Shown here piece by piece: positions 40,829 to 49,774 of a DNA stretch of 64,000 nt. Source of the stretch: DASSSY01 sp035708205 (GTDB lineage: Bacteria > Bacteroidota > Bacteroidia > Chitinophagales > Chitinophagaceae); NCBI GenBank assembly GCA_035708205.1, contig DASSSY010000006.1:496001-560000 (forward strand), in the 5' to 3' direction. Each line of letters begins with the position of its first letter. The first letter of the stretch is position 1. A model generated the notes under the pieces. The model had not been told where the DNA came from. It saw nothing but the letters and a program-made list of their open reading frames with translations, and ran no database searches. The position numbers were made by a program, and so were the translations under genes.

Positions 40829-42280
40829 ATGTCCTTTAAAAACATTGACGATGACGATATTGCCGCATTTAGCCGTATTCTTGGACCCGGACGTGTTTTG
40901 ACGGATGAGGAGAATCGCCAAAAGAACAGCCATGACCAGACGGAGGATTTAAGCCTGTACCCGGATGTTGTCCTGTTGCCCCGGAATACGGAGGATATCC
41001 GGCAGGTCATGGCTTATTGTTATGAACGCCATATCGCGGTGACGCCGAAAGGGGCGGGGACCGGGTTAAGCGGTGGCGCCATACCCGTATGGGGTGGCGT
41101 CAGCCTGGATATGCGTTGCTTGAACAAGATCATCAGGATCGATACGGATAATTTCCAGGTTGTTACCGAGCCGGGAGTGATCACCGAAGTATTGCAGAAT
41201 GAAGTGGCCGGAAAGGGATTATTCTATCCTGTTGATCCTGCCAGCCGCGGGTCTTGTTTTATCGGGGGCAATGTCGCGGAGAGCAGCGGGGGCCCTAAGG
41301 CCGTAAAATACGGCACGGTAAAAGACTATGTGCTCAACCTGAAAGCCGTCCTGCCTGACGGCCGTTTAATAGAGACCGGTGCCAATACCCTGAAGAACGC
41401 TACAGGTTATGATCTGACCCGGCTGCTTGTCGGCAGTGAAGGTACCCTTGCGGTCATTACTGAAATTACTATAAAGCTGTTGCCACTGCCGGAACGGCGA
41501 TTATTAATCCTCGCGGCCTTTAACAGCGCTGAGAACGCCTGCAGGGCTGTCAATGCCATTCTCAATGCCGGCATTATTCCTTCGGCTTTAGAGTTTATGG
41601 AAAAAGACGCCCTGGTTTGCGCCCAGCAGTATTTGGGCGAGAGCCCGGTATCCGTTCCTGATGAGGTGCAGGCTCATTTACTCATTGAAGTGGACGGATG
41701 GGATATGGACATGCTTTTGAAGCAGGCGGAAGCCATTGCTGAAGCTCTCCGGCCCCTGACGGACGAGGATATGTTATTGGCTGAGGACGGGCAGCAACAG
41801 GAAGTGTTATGGAAGTTAAGGCGGGTTGTAGGTGAAGCCGCCAAAAAATCCTCGATCTATAAGGAGGAAGATACGGTTGTCCCCAGGGCCTGCCTGCCGG
41901 AGCTCCTGGCCTATGTAAAAGCGGTTGGGAAAAAATACGGGTTCCGATCCATTTGTTACGGCCATGCCGGCGACGGGAACCTGCATGTCAATATCCTGAA
42001 AGAAGGTTTGTCAGACCGGGAATGGCGGGAAGAGATTCCTAAAGCTATCCGGGAGATCTTTGTATTCGTCAAGCAAAAGGGCGGTACGATTTCGGGTGAG
42101 CACGGCATCGGTTATGTCCAGAAAGAGTATATGGATATTGCTTTCCCGGCGCAGACCCTGTCGCTGATGAAGAGCATAAAACATGTATTTGACCCTAAGG
42201 GTATTTTGAACCCGGGAAAGATATTCCCCGAAGAAACGGATCAGATACCCGGTGCGGGAAGCGACAGATGTATTGACTAA
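40829..42280 (+). CDS. glcD: FAD-linked glycolate/D-lactate oxidase
   Basis: 483 residues of the GlcD/D-lactate dehydrogenase family. The PCMH FAD site is clear (VTPKGAGTGLSGGAIPVWGG; GSCFIGGNVAESSGGPKAVKYG in part), and the C-terminal cap ends with GHAGDGNLHVN and GEHGIGYVQKEYM. It oxidises a 2-hydroxy acid, passing electrons to a quinone or, with partners, to the chain; no GlcE/F partner is adjacent. Substrate (glycolate, D-lactate) is inferred. It converges on the glycosyltransferase with a 4-nt overlap of stops. Confidence 0.88.
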   Translation: MSFKNIDDDDIAAFSRILGPGRVLTDEENRQKNSHDQTEDLSLYPDVVLLPRNTEDIRQVMAYCYERHIAVTPKGAGTGLSGGAIPVWGGVSLDMRCLNKIIRIDTDNFQVVTEPGVITEVLQNEVAGKGLFYPVDPASRGSCFIGGNVAESSGGPKAVKYGTVKDYVLNLKAVLPDGRLIETGANTLKNATGYDLTRLLVGSEGTLAVITEITIKLLPLPERRLLILAAFNSAENACRAVNAILNAGIIPSALEFMEKDALVCAQQYLGESPVSVPDEVQAHLLIEVDGWDMDMLLKQAEAIAEALRPLTDEDMLLAEDGQQQEVLWKLRRVVGEAAKKSSIYKEEDTVVPRACLPELLAYVKAVGKKYGFRSICYGHAGDGNLHVNILKEGLSDREWREEIPKAIREIFVFVKQKGGTISGEHGIGYVQKEYMDIAFPAQTLSLMKSIKHVFDPKGILNPGKIFPEETDQIPGAGSDRCID

Positions 42281-43311
42281 AACTCCAGGTCCGAAAACTT
42301 GCGGATCCCTTTCAGGAAATAGGCCACGACAATGCTGCCGGGATACAGCCCTTCCGTATTTGCGGCGGCATGCCCTGAAGAAGTTTTCGCGGCCTTTCTT
42401 TTCTTCGTCCAGAACCTTAGCTTACCAAAGAACCGCCAGTGTGCTTTGATCACGGCAAGGGTTAATTTGTATTGGCCTTTTAACAGGAACTGCAGGCCGG
42501 CAATGCCGTCTAATATAAGCCTGAGCGGTATCAGCCAGGTCAGCCGGGCTTTACGTTCATTCTTCCAAAGCAGGATGAGGTTATTGCGGAAGTTATAAAA
42601 TGTTTTGGCGGGACTGCCATAGGTGATGACACTGCCACCCACATGAAAAACTGTGCTTCCGGCCACGTAGCCAATGCGGTAGCCGGCATTTTTCAACCGC
42701 CAGCAAAGATCCACTTCCTCCATATGCGATACGAGATCGGCATCTAAACCGCCCACTTCATGATAGGCTTCCGCGCGCAGCACCAGGCAGCCCCCCGAAG
42801 CCCAAAATACCGGGCAATCGTCATCATATTGCCCTTCATCTTTTTCTAGGGTCTCAAACAGGCGGCCACGGCAAAAGAGATAGCCCAGGCTATCCTTGAA
42901 CCCTCCGGCGGCGCCGGCGTATTCAAAATAAGCTTTGTCTTTGTAGTAGCGGATCTTAGGTTGACAGGCGGCCATTTCCGGATGCTGCTCCATTGCGGCC
43001 AGCAATGGGGGGAACCAGCCTGGCGTGACCTCAAAATCAGCGCTCAACAGAATATAATAAGCGGCATTGATCTGTTGAAGGGCCTGGGCGTAGCCCCAGG
43101 CAAATCCATGGTTTTCGGTCAGTTGAATGAGCCGGACGGAAGGAAAATTTTGCCGGATATAGGCCGAGGTGTCATCCGGTGAAGCATGGTCTACCACGTA
43201 AACATCGTAGCCTGAGAAAGCCTCTGAAACAATTAGCGGTAAAAATAACTCATGCCATTTCCTGCTGTTGTAAGTTAAGATAACGACAGCGGCCTTATTG
43301 GATCCAGCCAT
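42277..43311 (-). CDS. glycosyltransferase family 2
   Basis: 344 residues from the ATG at 43311. GT-A fold motifs: VVILTYNSRKWHE, then DHASPDDTS (the DxD-like nucleotide-sugar site in this branch), LLSADFEVTPGW and WASGGCLVLRAEAY, with HMEEVDLCWRLKNAG. The pattern is close to WbbL-like rhamnosyltransferases. One or two C-terminal hydrophobic stretches suggest inner-face membrane association. It follows the small membrane protein on the same strand by 35 nt. Acceptor unknown. Confidence 0.88.
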   Translation of the reverse strand: MAGSNKAAVVILTYNSRKWHELFLPLIVSEAFSGYDVYVVDHASPDDTSAYIRQNFPSVRLIQLTENHGFAWGYAQALQQINAAYYILLSADFEVTPGWFPPLLAAMEQHPEMAACQPKIRYYKDKAYFEYAGAAGGFKDSLGYLFCRGRLFETLEKDEGQYDDDCPVFWASGGCLVLRAEAYHEVGGLDADLVSHMEEVDLCWRLKNAGYRIGYVAGSTVFHVGGSVITYGSPAKTFYNFRNNLILLWKNERKARLTWLIPLRLILDGIAGLQFLLKGQYKLTLAVIKAHWRFFGKLRFWTKKRKAAKTSSGHAAANTEGLYPGSIVVAYFLKGIRKFSDLEF

Positions 43312-43346
43312 TAAATAGGGGATTAGAAATATCCGCAAAAGCGGGA

Positions 43347-43559
43347 TTACTCGTACTTTGGATTATACAAGGTGCTGGACTGCACTTTTACGCTCTTGCC
43401 GGAGTCATCATAACGGTGGCACCATAAGCTGTATCCGACGGCAATCAGAAATGCGAAATAGCCAAAAAAGCTCAGTAGAAAATAAAACCGGGAAGTAGAA
43501 GTCTTGGATGTTTTGATATCCAATTCATTGTCAATCAATGGTAATTTCTTGTTTTCCAT
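43347..43559 (-). CDS. small single-pass membrane protein, unknown
   Basis: 70 residues with one TM helix (FYFLLSFFGYFAFLIAVGYSLW) between a polar N-terminus and a short tail ending NPKYE. No family known to me. It lies upstream of the glycosyltransferase in the same direction and may accompany it. Confidence 0.6.
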   Translation of the reverse strand: MENKKLPLIDNELDIKTSKTSTSRFYFLLSFFGYFAFLIAVGYSLWCHRYDDSGKSVKVQSSTLYNPKYE

Positions 43560-43710
43560 GAAATTTATCTATTAAACGCCTGTAAAGGCATAAAGGATAA
43601 CGCAAAAGTCCGCATTTTTCGGCAATAAACCAACAGGAATCGTGCGTTGTTGAAAAAAATATACTGAAAACTTATTTTCGGGATAAAACGCAGTTGCCGT
43701 ACATTTGTTG

Positions 43711-43718
43711 TATCTTTG
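43711..43718 (+). promoter_or_regulatory. -7 element of queA
   Basis: TATCTTTG, ~52 nt before the ATG. Confidence 0.55.
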
Positions 43719-43770
43719 CACGTTTTTAATATTTTCCAATCTTCACAATTTTAAGCATATCCTGTAAGAT

Positions 43771-44820
43771 ATGAAGCTATCCCAGTTTAAGTTTGATCTT
43801 CCCATCAATTTAATCGCGCAGCATCCTGCCACTCACCGTGATGAAAGCCGGCTGATGGTGGTACACAAAGACACCGGAAAAATCGAGCATAAGGTATTTA
43901 AGGACATCATCAATTATTTCGACGATAAGGATGTCATGGTGGTCAACAACACCAAAGTATTCCCGGCGCGCCTTTACGGCCGTAAAGAAAAAACGGGCGC
44001 CCGCATTGAGGTTTTTCTGCTCAGGGAACTCAACAAGCCCAAAAGGCTTTGGGACGTTATCGTTGATCCGGCCCGGAAGATCCGCGTGGGCAACAAGCTT
44101 TACTTTGGTGATAATGACGAACTGGTGGCTGAAGTGATCGACAATACCACGTCCCGGGGACGCACCATCCGTTTTTTATTTGACGGAGACGACGCGGAGT
44201 ACAAAGCCGTCCTGGAAAGCATGGGCGAAACGCCGTTGCCAAAATTCATTAAACGCCAGCCAACGGAAGAGGACAAAGAACGTTATCAAACGGTTTATGC
44301 CAAATATGAAGGCGCCGTGGCTGCGCCAACCGCCGGTCTGCATTTTAGCCGCGAGCTGATCAAACGCCTGGAGATCGAGGGCGTCAAGTTTGCGGAAGTG
44401 ACCTTACATACCAGCCTGGGCACTTTCCGTCCCATTGAAGTGGAAGACCTGAGTAAGCATAAAATGGACGCGGAGTATTTTCGTATTGACGAATATGCCT
44501 GCTCGGTGGTCAACGAAGGCCTGATGAATAATCGTAAGGTTTGTGCCGTGGGCACTACGACTTTAAGAGCCTTGGAGAGTTCCGTGACTTCGCGGAACCT
44601 GCTAAAACCCGCCGATACCTGGACCAATCTTTTTATTCATCCACCTTACAATTTGGCCATTGCCAATTCGCTGATCACGAATTTTCATTTGCCGAAAACA
44701 AGCCTGATGATAACCGTGGCCGCGTTTGCAGGCTATGACCTCGTGATGGAGGCCTACCAGACAGCTATTAAAGAGAAATACCGTTTCTTTAGCTATGGCG
44801 ATGCGATGCTGATTATCTAA
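43771..44820 (+). CDS. queA: S-adenosylmethionine:tRNA ribosyltransferase-isomerase
   Basis: 349 residues, near the family's usual 340-360. Signature blocks: DLPINLIAQHPATHRDESRL, VMVVNNTKVFPARLYGRK, PTAGLHFSRELIKRLE and LFIHPPYNLAIANSLITNFHLPKTSLMIT (in part). It transfers the ribosyl moiety of SAM to preQ1 in tRNA to make epoxyqueuosine. It is followed by a terminator, so it is monocistronic. Confidence 0.97.
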   Translation: MKLSQFKFDLPINLIAQHPATHRDESRLMVVHKDTGKIEHKVFKDIINYFDDKDVMVVNNTKVFPARLYGRKEKTGARIEVFLLRELNKPKRLWDVIVDPARKIRVGNKLYFGDNDELVAEVIDNTTSRGRTIRFLFDGDDAEYKAVLESMGETPLPKFIKRQPTEEDKERYQTVYAKYEGAVAAPTAGLHFSRELIKRLEIEGVKFAEVTLHTSLGTFRPIEVEDLSKHKMDAEYFRIDEYACSVVNEGLMNNRKVCAVGTTTLRALESSVTSRNLLKPADTWTNLFIHPPYNLAIANSLITNFHLPKTSLMITVAAFAGYDLVMEAYQTAIKEKYRFFSYGDAMLII

Positions 44821-44840
44821 AATAAAAGGGACTTACAGGA

Positions 44841-44875
44841 AAAACGACAATCCGGAAAGGGTTGTCGTTTTTTTT
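44841..44875 (+). terminator. terminator of queA
   Basis: AAAACGACAA / TTGTCGTTTT with a T-run. Confidence 0.85.
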
Positions 44876-45423
44876 GGTCATTTGATCGGCTATGTAGCGA
44901 TGATCGCCGGCCAATAGCTGGCGGATAAATATCTACGACTTGTTTAAGGCACATTTCCAGTAATGCATTTAGATGCTTAAAAGTATTACTTATGCTAATT
45001 TTGCCAATAATTGGTCAGCGTGCTTCAACTTGCTGTACGCTGGATTTCAGCTGACGATTGATCATTCTGGGAGAGTCGGCACCTTCCCGTTTTTTGAAAA
45101 TAGAAGCTTGGGGCCGGAAGTGTGCGAAGGCCAACGGAACGCGTGGGGCTATCTGTTTTCGGCCGGTATTATTACTATTAAACGACACCGTTATGCTATT
45201 GAGGTCTTATGCCTGGCATCGCCTCTCTCGTAGCATTCAATGGAATATGGTAACCGCTAATTTCAAATGCTTACAGCATGGTATCTGATTGTAGGGTTTT
45301 GTAATGTGAGGAAGCGCGTTTTGAAGCTTCGTCATGGACATCCGGTACTGGAGACACACGTGCCATTTATATCAAAATGATATGACTTTTACCCGTATCA
45401 GCAAAAGTTAAAATGACACAGAC
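44876..45423. other. gene-poor region between queA and carB
   Basis: About 550 bases with no recognisable gene. Short frames (up to ~86 codons) lack family likeness. A minus-strand fragment near 44880-44960 (IFIRQLLAGDHRYIADQ) looks coding-like but is interrupted; a decayed gene is possible. Confidence 0.4.
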
Positions 45424-45463
45424 AAAAGCCACTTCAGCAGTCATAACGCTGAAGTGGCTTTTT
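45424..45463 (-). terminator. terminator of carB
   Basis: AAAAGCCACTTCAGC / GCTGAAGTGGCTTTT, 15-bp perfect stem, T-run on the minus strand. Confidence 0.88.
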
Positions 45464-45491
45464 GATATTTTATGGAAGAAAACGCCGTTGC

Positions 45492-47153
45492 TTATCCTTC
45501 AATGGCTTTTTGCTCAAAAGTGCTGTAGAAATAAGGGGTCTTGGCTTCAAACTCTGCGCTGCAGGTGTCCACCATTTTATAAATCCTCATGATACCGGCT
45601 CTTTTGCGGTGTTCGTAAACTTCTTCCGGTGTACAATCTTTAATTAACCCGGCGATCTGTTCATCGCTAAAGCCCATTTGCTTGGCCTGCAGCAACAAAT
45701 CATTGGGTAATTTCTCAAGGTGATGATATTCCTTAATTTTCTGTTCCATATTCACGATATCCCGGATCTGGTAAAGGAACCAACGGTCGATATAGGTTAA
45801 CTCACGAAGCTTTTTGATAGAGATACCCATTTCAAGCGCTTCTTTAATACGGAACACCCTGTCCCAGGTCGGGCGTTTCAGGTATTCGATTAATTCATCC
45901 GGGCGCATTTGGCTGCGGCTGATGGAAGACAAGCCGATGGCATTATTTTCCAGGCTTTGACAGGCCTTTTGCAAAGCTTCGGGAAAGGTGCGGCCAATGG
46001 CCATGACCTCACCTACGGATTTCATCTGCAGGCCTAAAGTATCGTCGGCGCCCTTGAATTTATCGAAATTCCATCGGGGGATTTTAACGATCACATAATC
46101 CAATGCCGGTTCAAAATATGCGGAAGTAGTTTGGGTGATCTGGTTTTTCAGCTCATCTAAAGTATAGCCGATGGCTAATTTGGCTGCGATCTTAGCGATC
46201 GGGTAGCCGGTTGCTTTAGAGGCCAGGGCTGAAGAACGGCTTACACGGGGATTAATTTCGATGACGATGATTTCTTCGGTTTCCGGGTTAATGGCGAACT
46301 GGATATTACAGCCCCCGGCGAAATTTCCCAGGTCCCGCATCATCCTTACGCCGGTATCGCGCATCAGCTGGTAAGCTGTATCGCTCAGGGTCATGGCCGG
46401 GGCGACGGTAATGCTGTCGCCGGTATGAATGCCCATCGGGTCGAAGTTCTCAACGGTACAGATCACCACCACATTGTCGGCGGCATCACGCATCAGCTCC
46501 AGCTCGTATTCTTTCCAGCCAAAAAGCGCTTTTTCCACCAATACTTCATGCATGGGTGAGGCTTTCAGGCCCCTGTCTAAAGCACTGTCCAATTCTTCAT
46601 GATTCATGGCAAATCCGCCACCTGTCCCTCCCAATGTGAAAGAAGGGCGGATAACGATGGGAAGTCCCAGCTCCTGGGCGATCTCTTTACCTTCCAATAG
46701 TGAGTTGGCGGCCCTTGCCGGTGCCACGGGAATGCTCATCTCAATCATCCACTGGCGGAACAGTTCCCTGTCTTCCGCCTTATCAATAGCATCGATATCC
46801 ACGCCAATCAGCCGGACATTATGATTTTCCCAAATGCCCAGCTCGCCGCATTCCTTGGCTAAGTTCAAGGCCGTTTGGCCGCCCATGGTCGGCAGAACGG
46901 CGTCAATTTCATTTTCTTCCAAGATCTTTTCAATGCTTTCCGGATTAAGCGGCAACAGGTAGATCTTATCGGCCACCACTTTATCGGTCATGATCGTTGC
47001 CGGGTTGGAATTGATCAAGATAACCTTAATCCCCTCTTCGCGCAGGCTTCGGGATGCCTGGGAGCCGGAGTAGTCAAATTCGCAGGCCTGGCCAATGATA
47101 ATGGGGCCCGAACCGATGATCAAAATGGATTTTATGGAAGTGTCTAATGGCAT
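45492..47153 (-). CDS. carB: carbamoyl-phosphate synthase large subunit, N-terminal half only
   Basis: 553 residues corresponding to the carboxyphosphate domain (ATP-grasp 1: SILIIGSGPIIIGQACEFDYSG in part; NFAGGCNIQFAINP; EINPRVSRSSALASKATGYP in part) and the oligomerisation domain, ending KTPYFYSTFE plus a short tail. In full-length CarB (~1070) the second ATP-grasp starts about here (residue 554 in E. coli). The stop is followed directly by a strong terminator, so this is a real gene end, not sequencing noise. It resembles the split carB1/carB2 of some archaea; the second half is not within the window. Confidence 0.93.
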   Translation of the reverse strand: MPLDTSIKSILIIGSGPIIIGQACEFDYSGSQASRSLREEGIKVILINSNPATIMTDKVVADKIYLLPLNPESIEKILEENEIDAVLPTMGGQTALNLAKECGELGIWENHNVRLIGVDIDAIDKAEDRELFRQWMIEMSIPVAPARAANSLLEGKEIAQELGLPIVIRPSFTLGGTGGGFAMNHEELDSALDRGLKASPMHEVLVEKALFGWKEYELELMRDAADNVVVICTVENFDPMGIHTGDSITVAPAMTLSDTAYQLMRDTGVRMMRDLGNFAGGCNIQFAINPETEEIIVIEINPRVSRSSALASKATGYPIAKIAAKLAIGYTLDELKNQITQTTSAYFEPALDYVIVKIPRWNFDKFKGADDTLGLQMKSVGEVMAIGRTFPEALQKACQSLENNAIGLSSISRSQMRPDELIEYLKRPTWDRVFRIKEALEMGISIKKLRELTYIDRWFLYQIRDIVNMEQKIKEYHHLEKLPNDLLLQAKQMGFSDEQIAGLIKDCTPEEVYEHRKRAGIMRIYKMVDTCSAEFEAKTPYFYSTFEQKAIEG

Positions 47154-47219
47154 GATATGAAATTATACAATAACAAACGGGAAAATAATTTTTCCGGCTG
47201 CAAAAGTAAGAAAAGCTAA

Positions 47220-47250
47220 GGGCATTCTGTAATTTTCTTACGGAATGCCC
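47220..47250 (-). terminator. hairpin after the T9SS pseudogene
   Basis: GGGCATTCTGTAA / TTACGGAATGCCC, one G-T wobble, between the pseudogene and carB. Confidence 0.5.
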
Positions 47251-47258
47251 CTGAAGGG

Positions 47259-47729
47259 CTAACGCTTCAATATTTTGACCGATCCCGAGCGTCCCTGTTC
47301 ATTGTTGAGCTGCAGGATATATGCACCGGCCGGCAAAGCAGATAAATCTATGGTATTTCGGCCTGGTGAAGTTTTAATGCGCTTTTTAAAGCCCGTTGCT
47401 AAAGCGTTGCAAACGGACAGCTCCGCGTTACCGTTATATCTTCAATGTATATTGAGATCAGGATTGCTATAATTAAAATTGGTGCCGGGTTGCCGGAATA
47501 CCTGAATGTTGTCGGGTCCGTGGAACCATCCTCAGAATAGATTTGCGCAATAACCCGCTGCCGGAGTTGCAGGTTTTGCAGGGGAAGACAGAGGTTTTGA
47601 TGGGGTCAGCAAGCGGTCAGCCATCCGGTGTTTCCGCCGTTGCGGGGAGAGGCGTTTAAAGAATCATGAACCGGTTGCGTCTGAACGGCTGATCCCGATG
47701 GCCGCCAGGGTAAGGATGTATTTTTTCAT
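47259..47729 (-). pseudogene. remnant of a T9SS-secreted protein
   Basis: Starts MKKYILTLAAIGIS (a signal peptide) at 47729, but the frame breaks after ~15 codons; a shifted frame continues VQTQPVHDSLNASPRNG. At the other end a frame gives NYSNPDLNIH, an internal TGA, then AELSVCNALA, LSALPAGAYILQLNNE and VKILKR, a T9SS type A sorting domain. Total ~470 bp against the usual >1 kb, so most of the middle is deleted and several frameshifts or stops remain. Confidence 0.75.
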
Positions 47730-47875
47730 AGGTCAGGGAAATGAAGATAAGCAGTGTAATAAAGATGGATATCGCTGACATTATAATAAAATTTTAATGT
47801 ATTCGGCCAGGTTCTATTGTACCGGGAATAACAAAATAGCTAAGAAAGATTTTGGGCAATTTTTAAAAATATCAT

Positions 47876-47883
47876 TACCTTTG
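47876..47883 (+). promoter_or_regulatory. -7 element of tRNA-Gln
   Basis: TACCTTTG with TTTG at 47851-47854 (21-bp spacer). Confidence 0.65.
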
Positions 47884-47902
47884 CAGCCGCATTCCACACA
47901 AT

Positions 47903-47973
47903 AGTTCTATGGTGTAATGGTAGCACAGCAGATTCTGGTTCTGTTTGTCTGGGTTCGAGTCCTAGTAGAACTA
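47903..47973 (+). tRNA. tRNA-Gln (anticodon CTG)
   Basis: 71 nt. Acceptor AGTTCTA/TAGAACT, D-arm GTGT...GCAC, anticodon stem GCAGA/TCTGT with loop TTCTGGT, anticodon CTG, T-arm CTGGG/CCTAG, discriminator A. CCA not encoded. Confidence 0.93.
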
Positions 47974-48024
47974 CACTCAATTGCTCACACACTGCTTTTG
48001 CCCGGAAGGGCATTTTTTATTTCT

Positions 48025-48032
48025 TATATTTG
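48025..48032 (+). promoter_or_regulatory. -7 element of thyA
   Basis: TATATTTG, 25 nt before the thyA ATG. Confidence 0.5.
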
Positions 48033-48057
48033 TTCAAGCATTTTCAAGATCAGCCCC

Positions 48058-48852
48058 ATGCAACAATACCTCGAATTACTGCAACATATTTTAGATACGG
48101 GTGTGGAAAAAGGCGACCGTACGGGCACCGGCACCTTAAGTTGCTTTGGTTATCAGATGCGCTTTGATCTTGAGGCCGGGTTTCCTTTGGTCACCACTAA
48201 AAAGCTCCATTTAAAGTCCATTATTTATGAATTGTTGTGGTTCTTAAAAGGAGACACCAATATCGGTTACCTGAAAGAGCACAATGTGCGTATATGGGAT
48301 GAGTGGGCGGATGAGAACGGTGATCTCGGCCCGGTTTACGGTAAGCAATGGCGTAGTTGGGAAGGTGCGGACGGCCGGTTGCATGACCAGATCACAACGG
48401 CTATCCATCAGATCAAAAATAACCCCGACAGCCGGCGGATTATCGTCAATGCCTGGAATGTCGGCGAGCTGGATGCCATGGCGTTGAGTCCCTGTCACGC
48501 TTTGTTCCAGTTTTATGTCGCCAGTGGAAAATTGAGTTGCCAGCTTTACCAGCGGAGCGCTGATGTTTTTTTGGGCGTTCCGTTCAATATCGCGTCCTAC
48601 GCCCTCCTGACCATGATGATGGCGCAGGTTTGCGGTTTAAAGCCGGGTAGTTTTATTCATACCTTCGGCGATGTTCATTTATATAAAAATCATATTGAAC
48701 AGGCCAGGCTGCAATTGAGCCGGCAGCCGTTCCCTTTGCCTCAAATGAAGCTTAATCCCGGAATAGACGATCTTTTCCGTTTCTCTTATGAGGATTTTAC
48801 GCTTGAGGGCTACCGGGCGCATCCGCATATCAAAGCCCCTGTGGCGGTATAA
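48058..48852 (+). CDS. thyA: thymidylate synthase
   Basis: 264 residues, the same length as E. coli ThyA. Catalytic C146 is in LSPCHALFQF; RRIIVNAWN and QRSADVFLGVPFN are present. It makes dTMP from dUMP and methylene-THF. A longer open frame from 47917 runs through the tRNA and is not real. A TATATTTG element 25 nt upstream supports its own promoter; co-transcription from tRNA-Gln is possible, as no terminator is seen between them. Confidence 0.97.
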   Translation: MQQYLELLQHILDTGVEKGDRTGTGTLSCFGYQMRFDLEAGFPLVTTKKLHLKSIIYELLWFLKGDTNIGYLKEHNVRIWDEWADENGDLGPVYGKQWRSWEGADGRLHDQITTAIHQIKNNPDSRRIIVNAWNVGELDAMALSPCHALFQFYVASGKLSCQLYQRSADVFLGVPFNIASYALLTMMMAQVCGLKPGSFIHTFGDVHLYKNHIEQARLQLSRQPFPLPQMKLNPGIDDLFRFSYEDFTLEGYRAHPHIKAPVAV

Positions 48853-48939
48853 ATGATAGTCCCATAGTCAAACCAGGGCTTTCAAAACCAGGCAGGCCAA
48901 GGCTTCCCGTTTTCTTTATGCCAAAAAAAACGGATTGCT

Positions 48940-48947
48940 TACCTTTG
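48940..48947 (+). promoter_or_regulatory. -7 element of etfBA
   Basis: TACCTTTG, 37 nt before etfB. Confidence 0.55.
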
Positions 48948-48984
48948 CGCCGACAAATATTCATTTATCTAAAAAATAGTCCTG

Positions 48985-49728
48985 ATGAAAATATTAGTTT
49001 GCATTGCACAAGCGCCGGACACAACCACCAAGATTTCCTTTACGGATAACAATACCAGATTTAACGAGCAGGGCGTCACCTATATCATTAACCCTTATGA
49101 TGAATGGTATGCCGTTGTGAAGGCCTTAGAATTAAAGGAAGCCGGTAAGGCTTCTGAGGTCCATTTCGTGACGGTCGGCAATAAAAATACGGAAACCATC
49201 ATCCGGAAAGCATTGGCTTTGGGAGGAGATAAGGCTTTCCGGATTGATACCGAGAGTACAGATCCCGTAGCTATTGCGGGCGAGATCGCGGCCTTTGCCA
49301 GGGATAAAGGTTATGACCTGGTGCTGACCGGTAAGGAAGCCATTGATTACAACAACGCCTCCGTGGGAGCGGCCATTGCCGGCGCACTGGATTGTAATTA
49401 TGTCGGGATGGCTACATTTTTAGACGTGGACGGCCATCAGGCTAAAGTAAAGAGAGAGGTTGAGGGTGGCCAGGCTGAGGACAAAGCGGTTTTACCTTTA
49501 GTCGTATCCTGCCAGAAAGATATGGCGGAACAGCGTATTCCCAACATGCGCGGTATCATGGCCGCACGTACCAAACCATTGGAGGTAGTGCCTTCGGCAG
49601 GCATTGCGGCGGCTACCGAGATCATTTCTTATGAATTGCCTCCTGCAAAGACCGGCGTCAAATTATTCGGGGCGGACCAGATGGACGCGCTGGTGACGGC
49701 GTTGCATAATGAAGCCAAAGTGATTTAA
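48985..49728 (+). CDS. etfB: electron transfer flavoprotein beta subunit
   Basis: 247 residues; the EtfB N-terminus KILVCIAQAPDTTTKISF and the signature VEGGQAEDKAVLPLVVSCQKDM (part) are clear, with the AMP-binding region GKEAIDYNNASVG. It pairs with EtfA to carry electrons from acyl-CoA dehydrogenases to the quinone pool. It is 46 nt upstream of etfA, as usual. Confidence 0.93.
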   Translation: MKILVCIAQAPDTTTKISFTDNNTRFNEQGVTYIINPYDEWYAVVKALELKEAGKASEVHFVTVGNKNTETIIRKALALGGDKAFRIDTESTDPVAIAGEIAAFARDKGYDLVLTGKEAIDYNNASVGAAIAGALDCNYVGMATFLDVDGHQAKVKREVEGGQAEDKAVLPLVVSCQKDMAEQRIPNMRGIMAARTKPLEVVPSAGIAAATEIISYELPPAKTGVKLFGADQMDALVTALHNEAKVI

Positions 49729-49774
49729 TATCGCCTGCATAATATTATTAACCTCATTTAATCTCATTAATAAG

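Noticed and set aside
42277..42280. Four-base overlap of glcD and glycosyltransferase stops as a coupling signal
   Set aside because: The genes converge, so the overlap cannot couple translation.
44973..45288. Overlapping frames of 76-86 codons between queA and carB
   Set aside because: Two frames compete over the same bases, neither has family likeness nor promoter.
47917..48057. N-terminal extension of thyA through tRNA-Gln
   Set aside because: It would translate the tRNA; the ATG at 48058 gives exactly the usual 264 residues.
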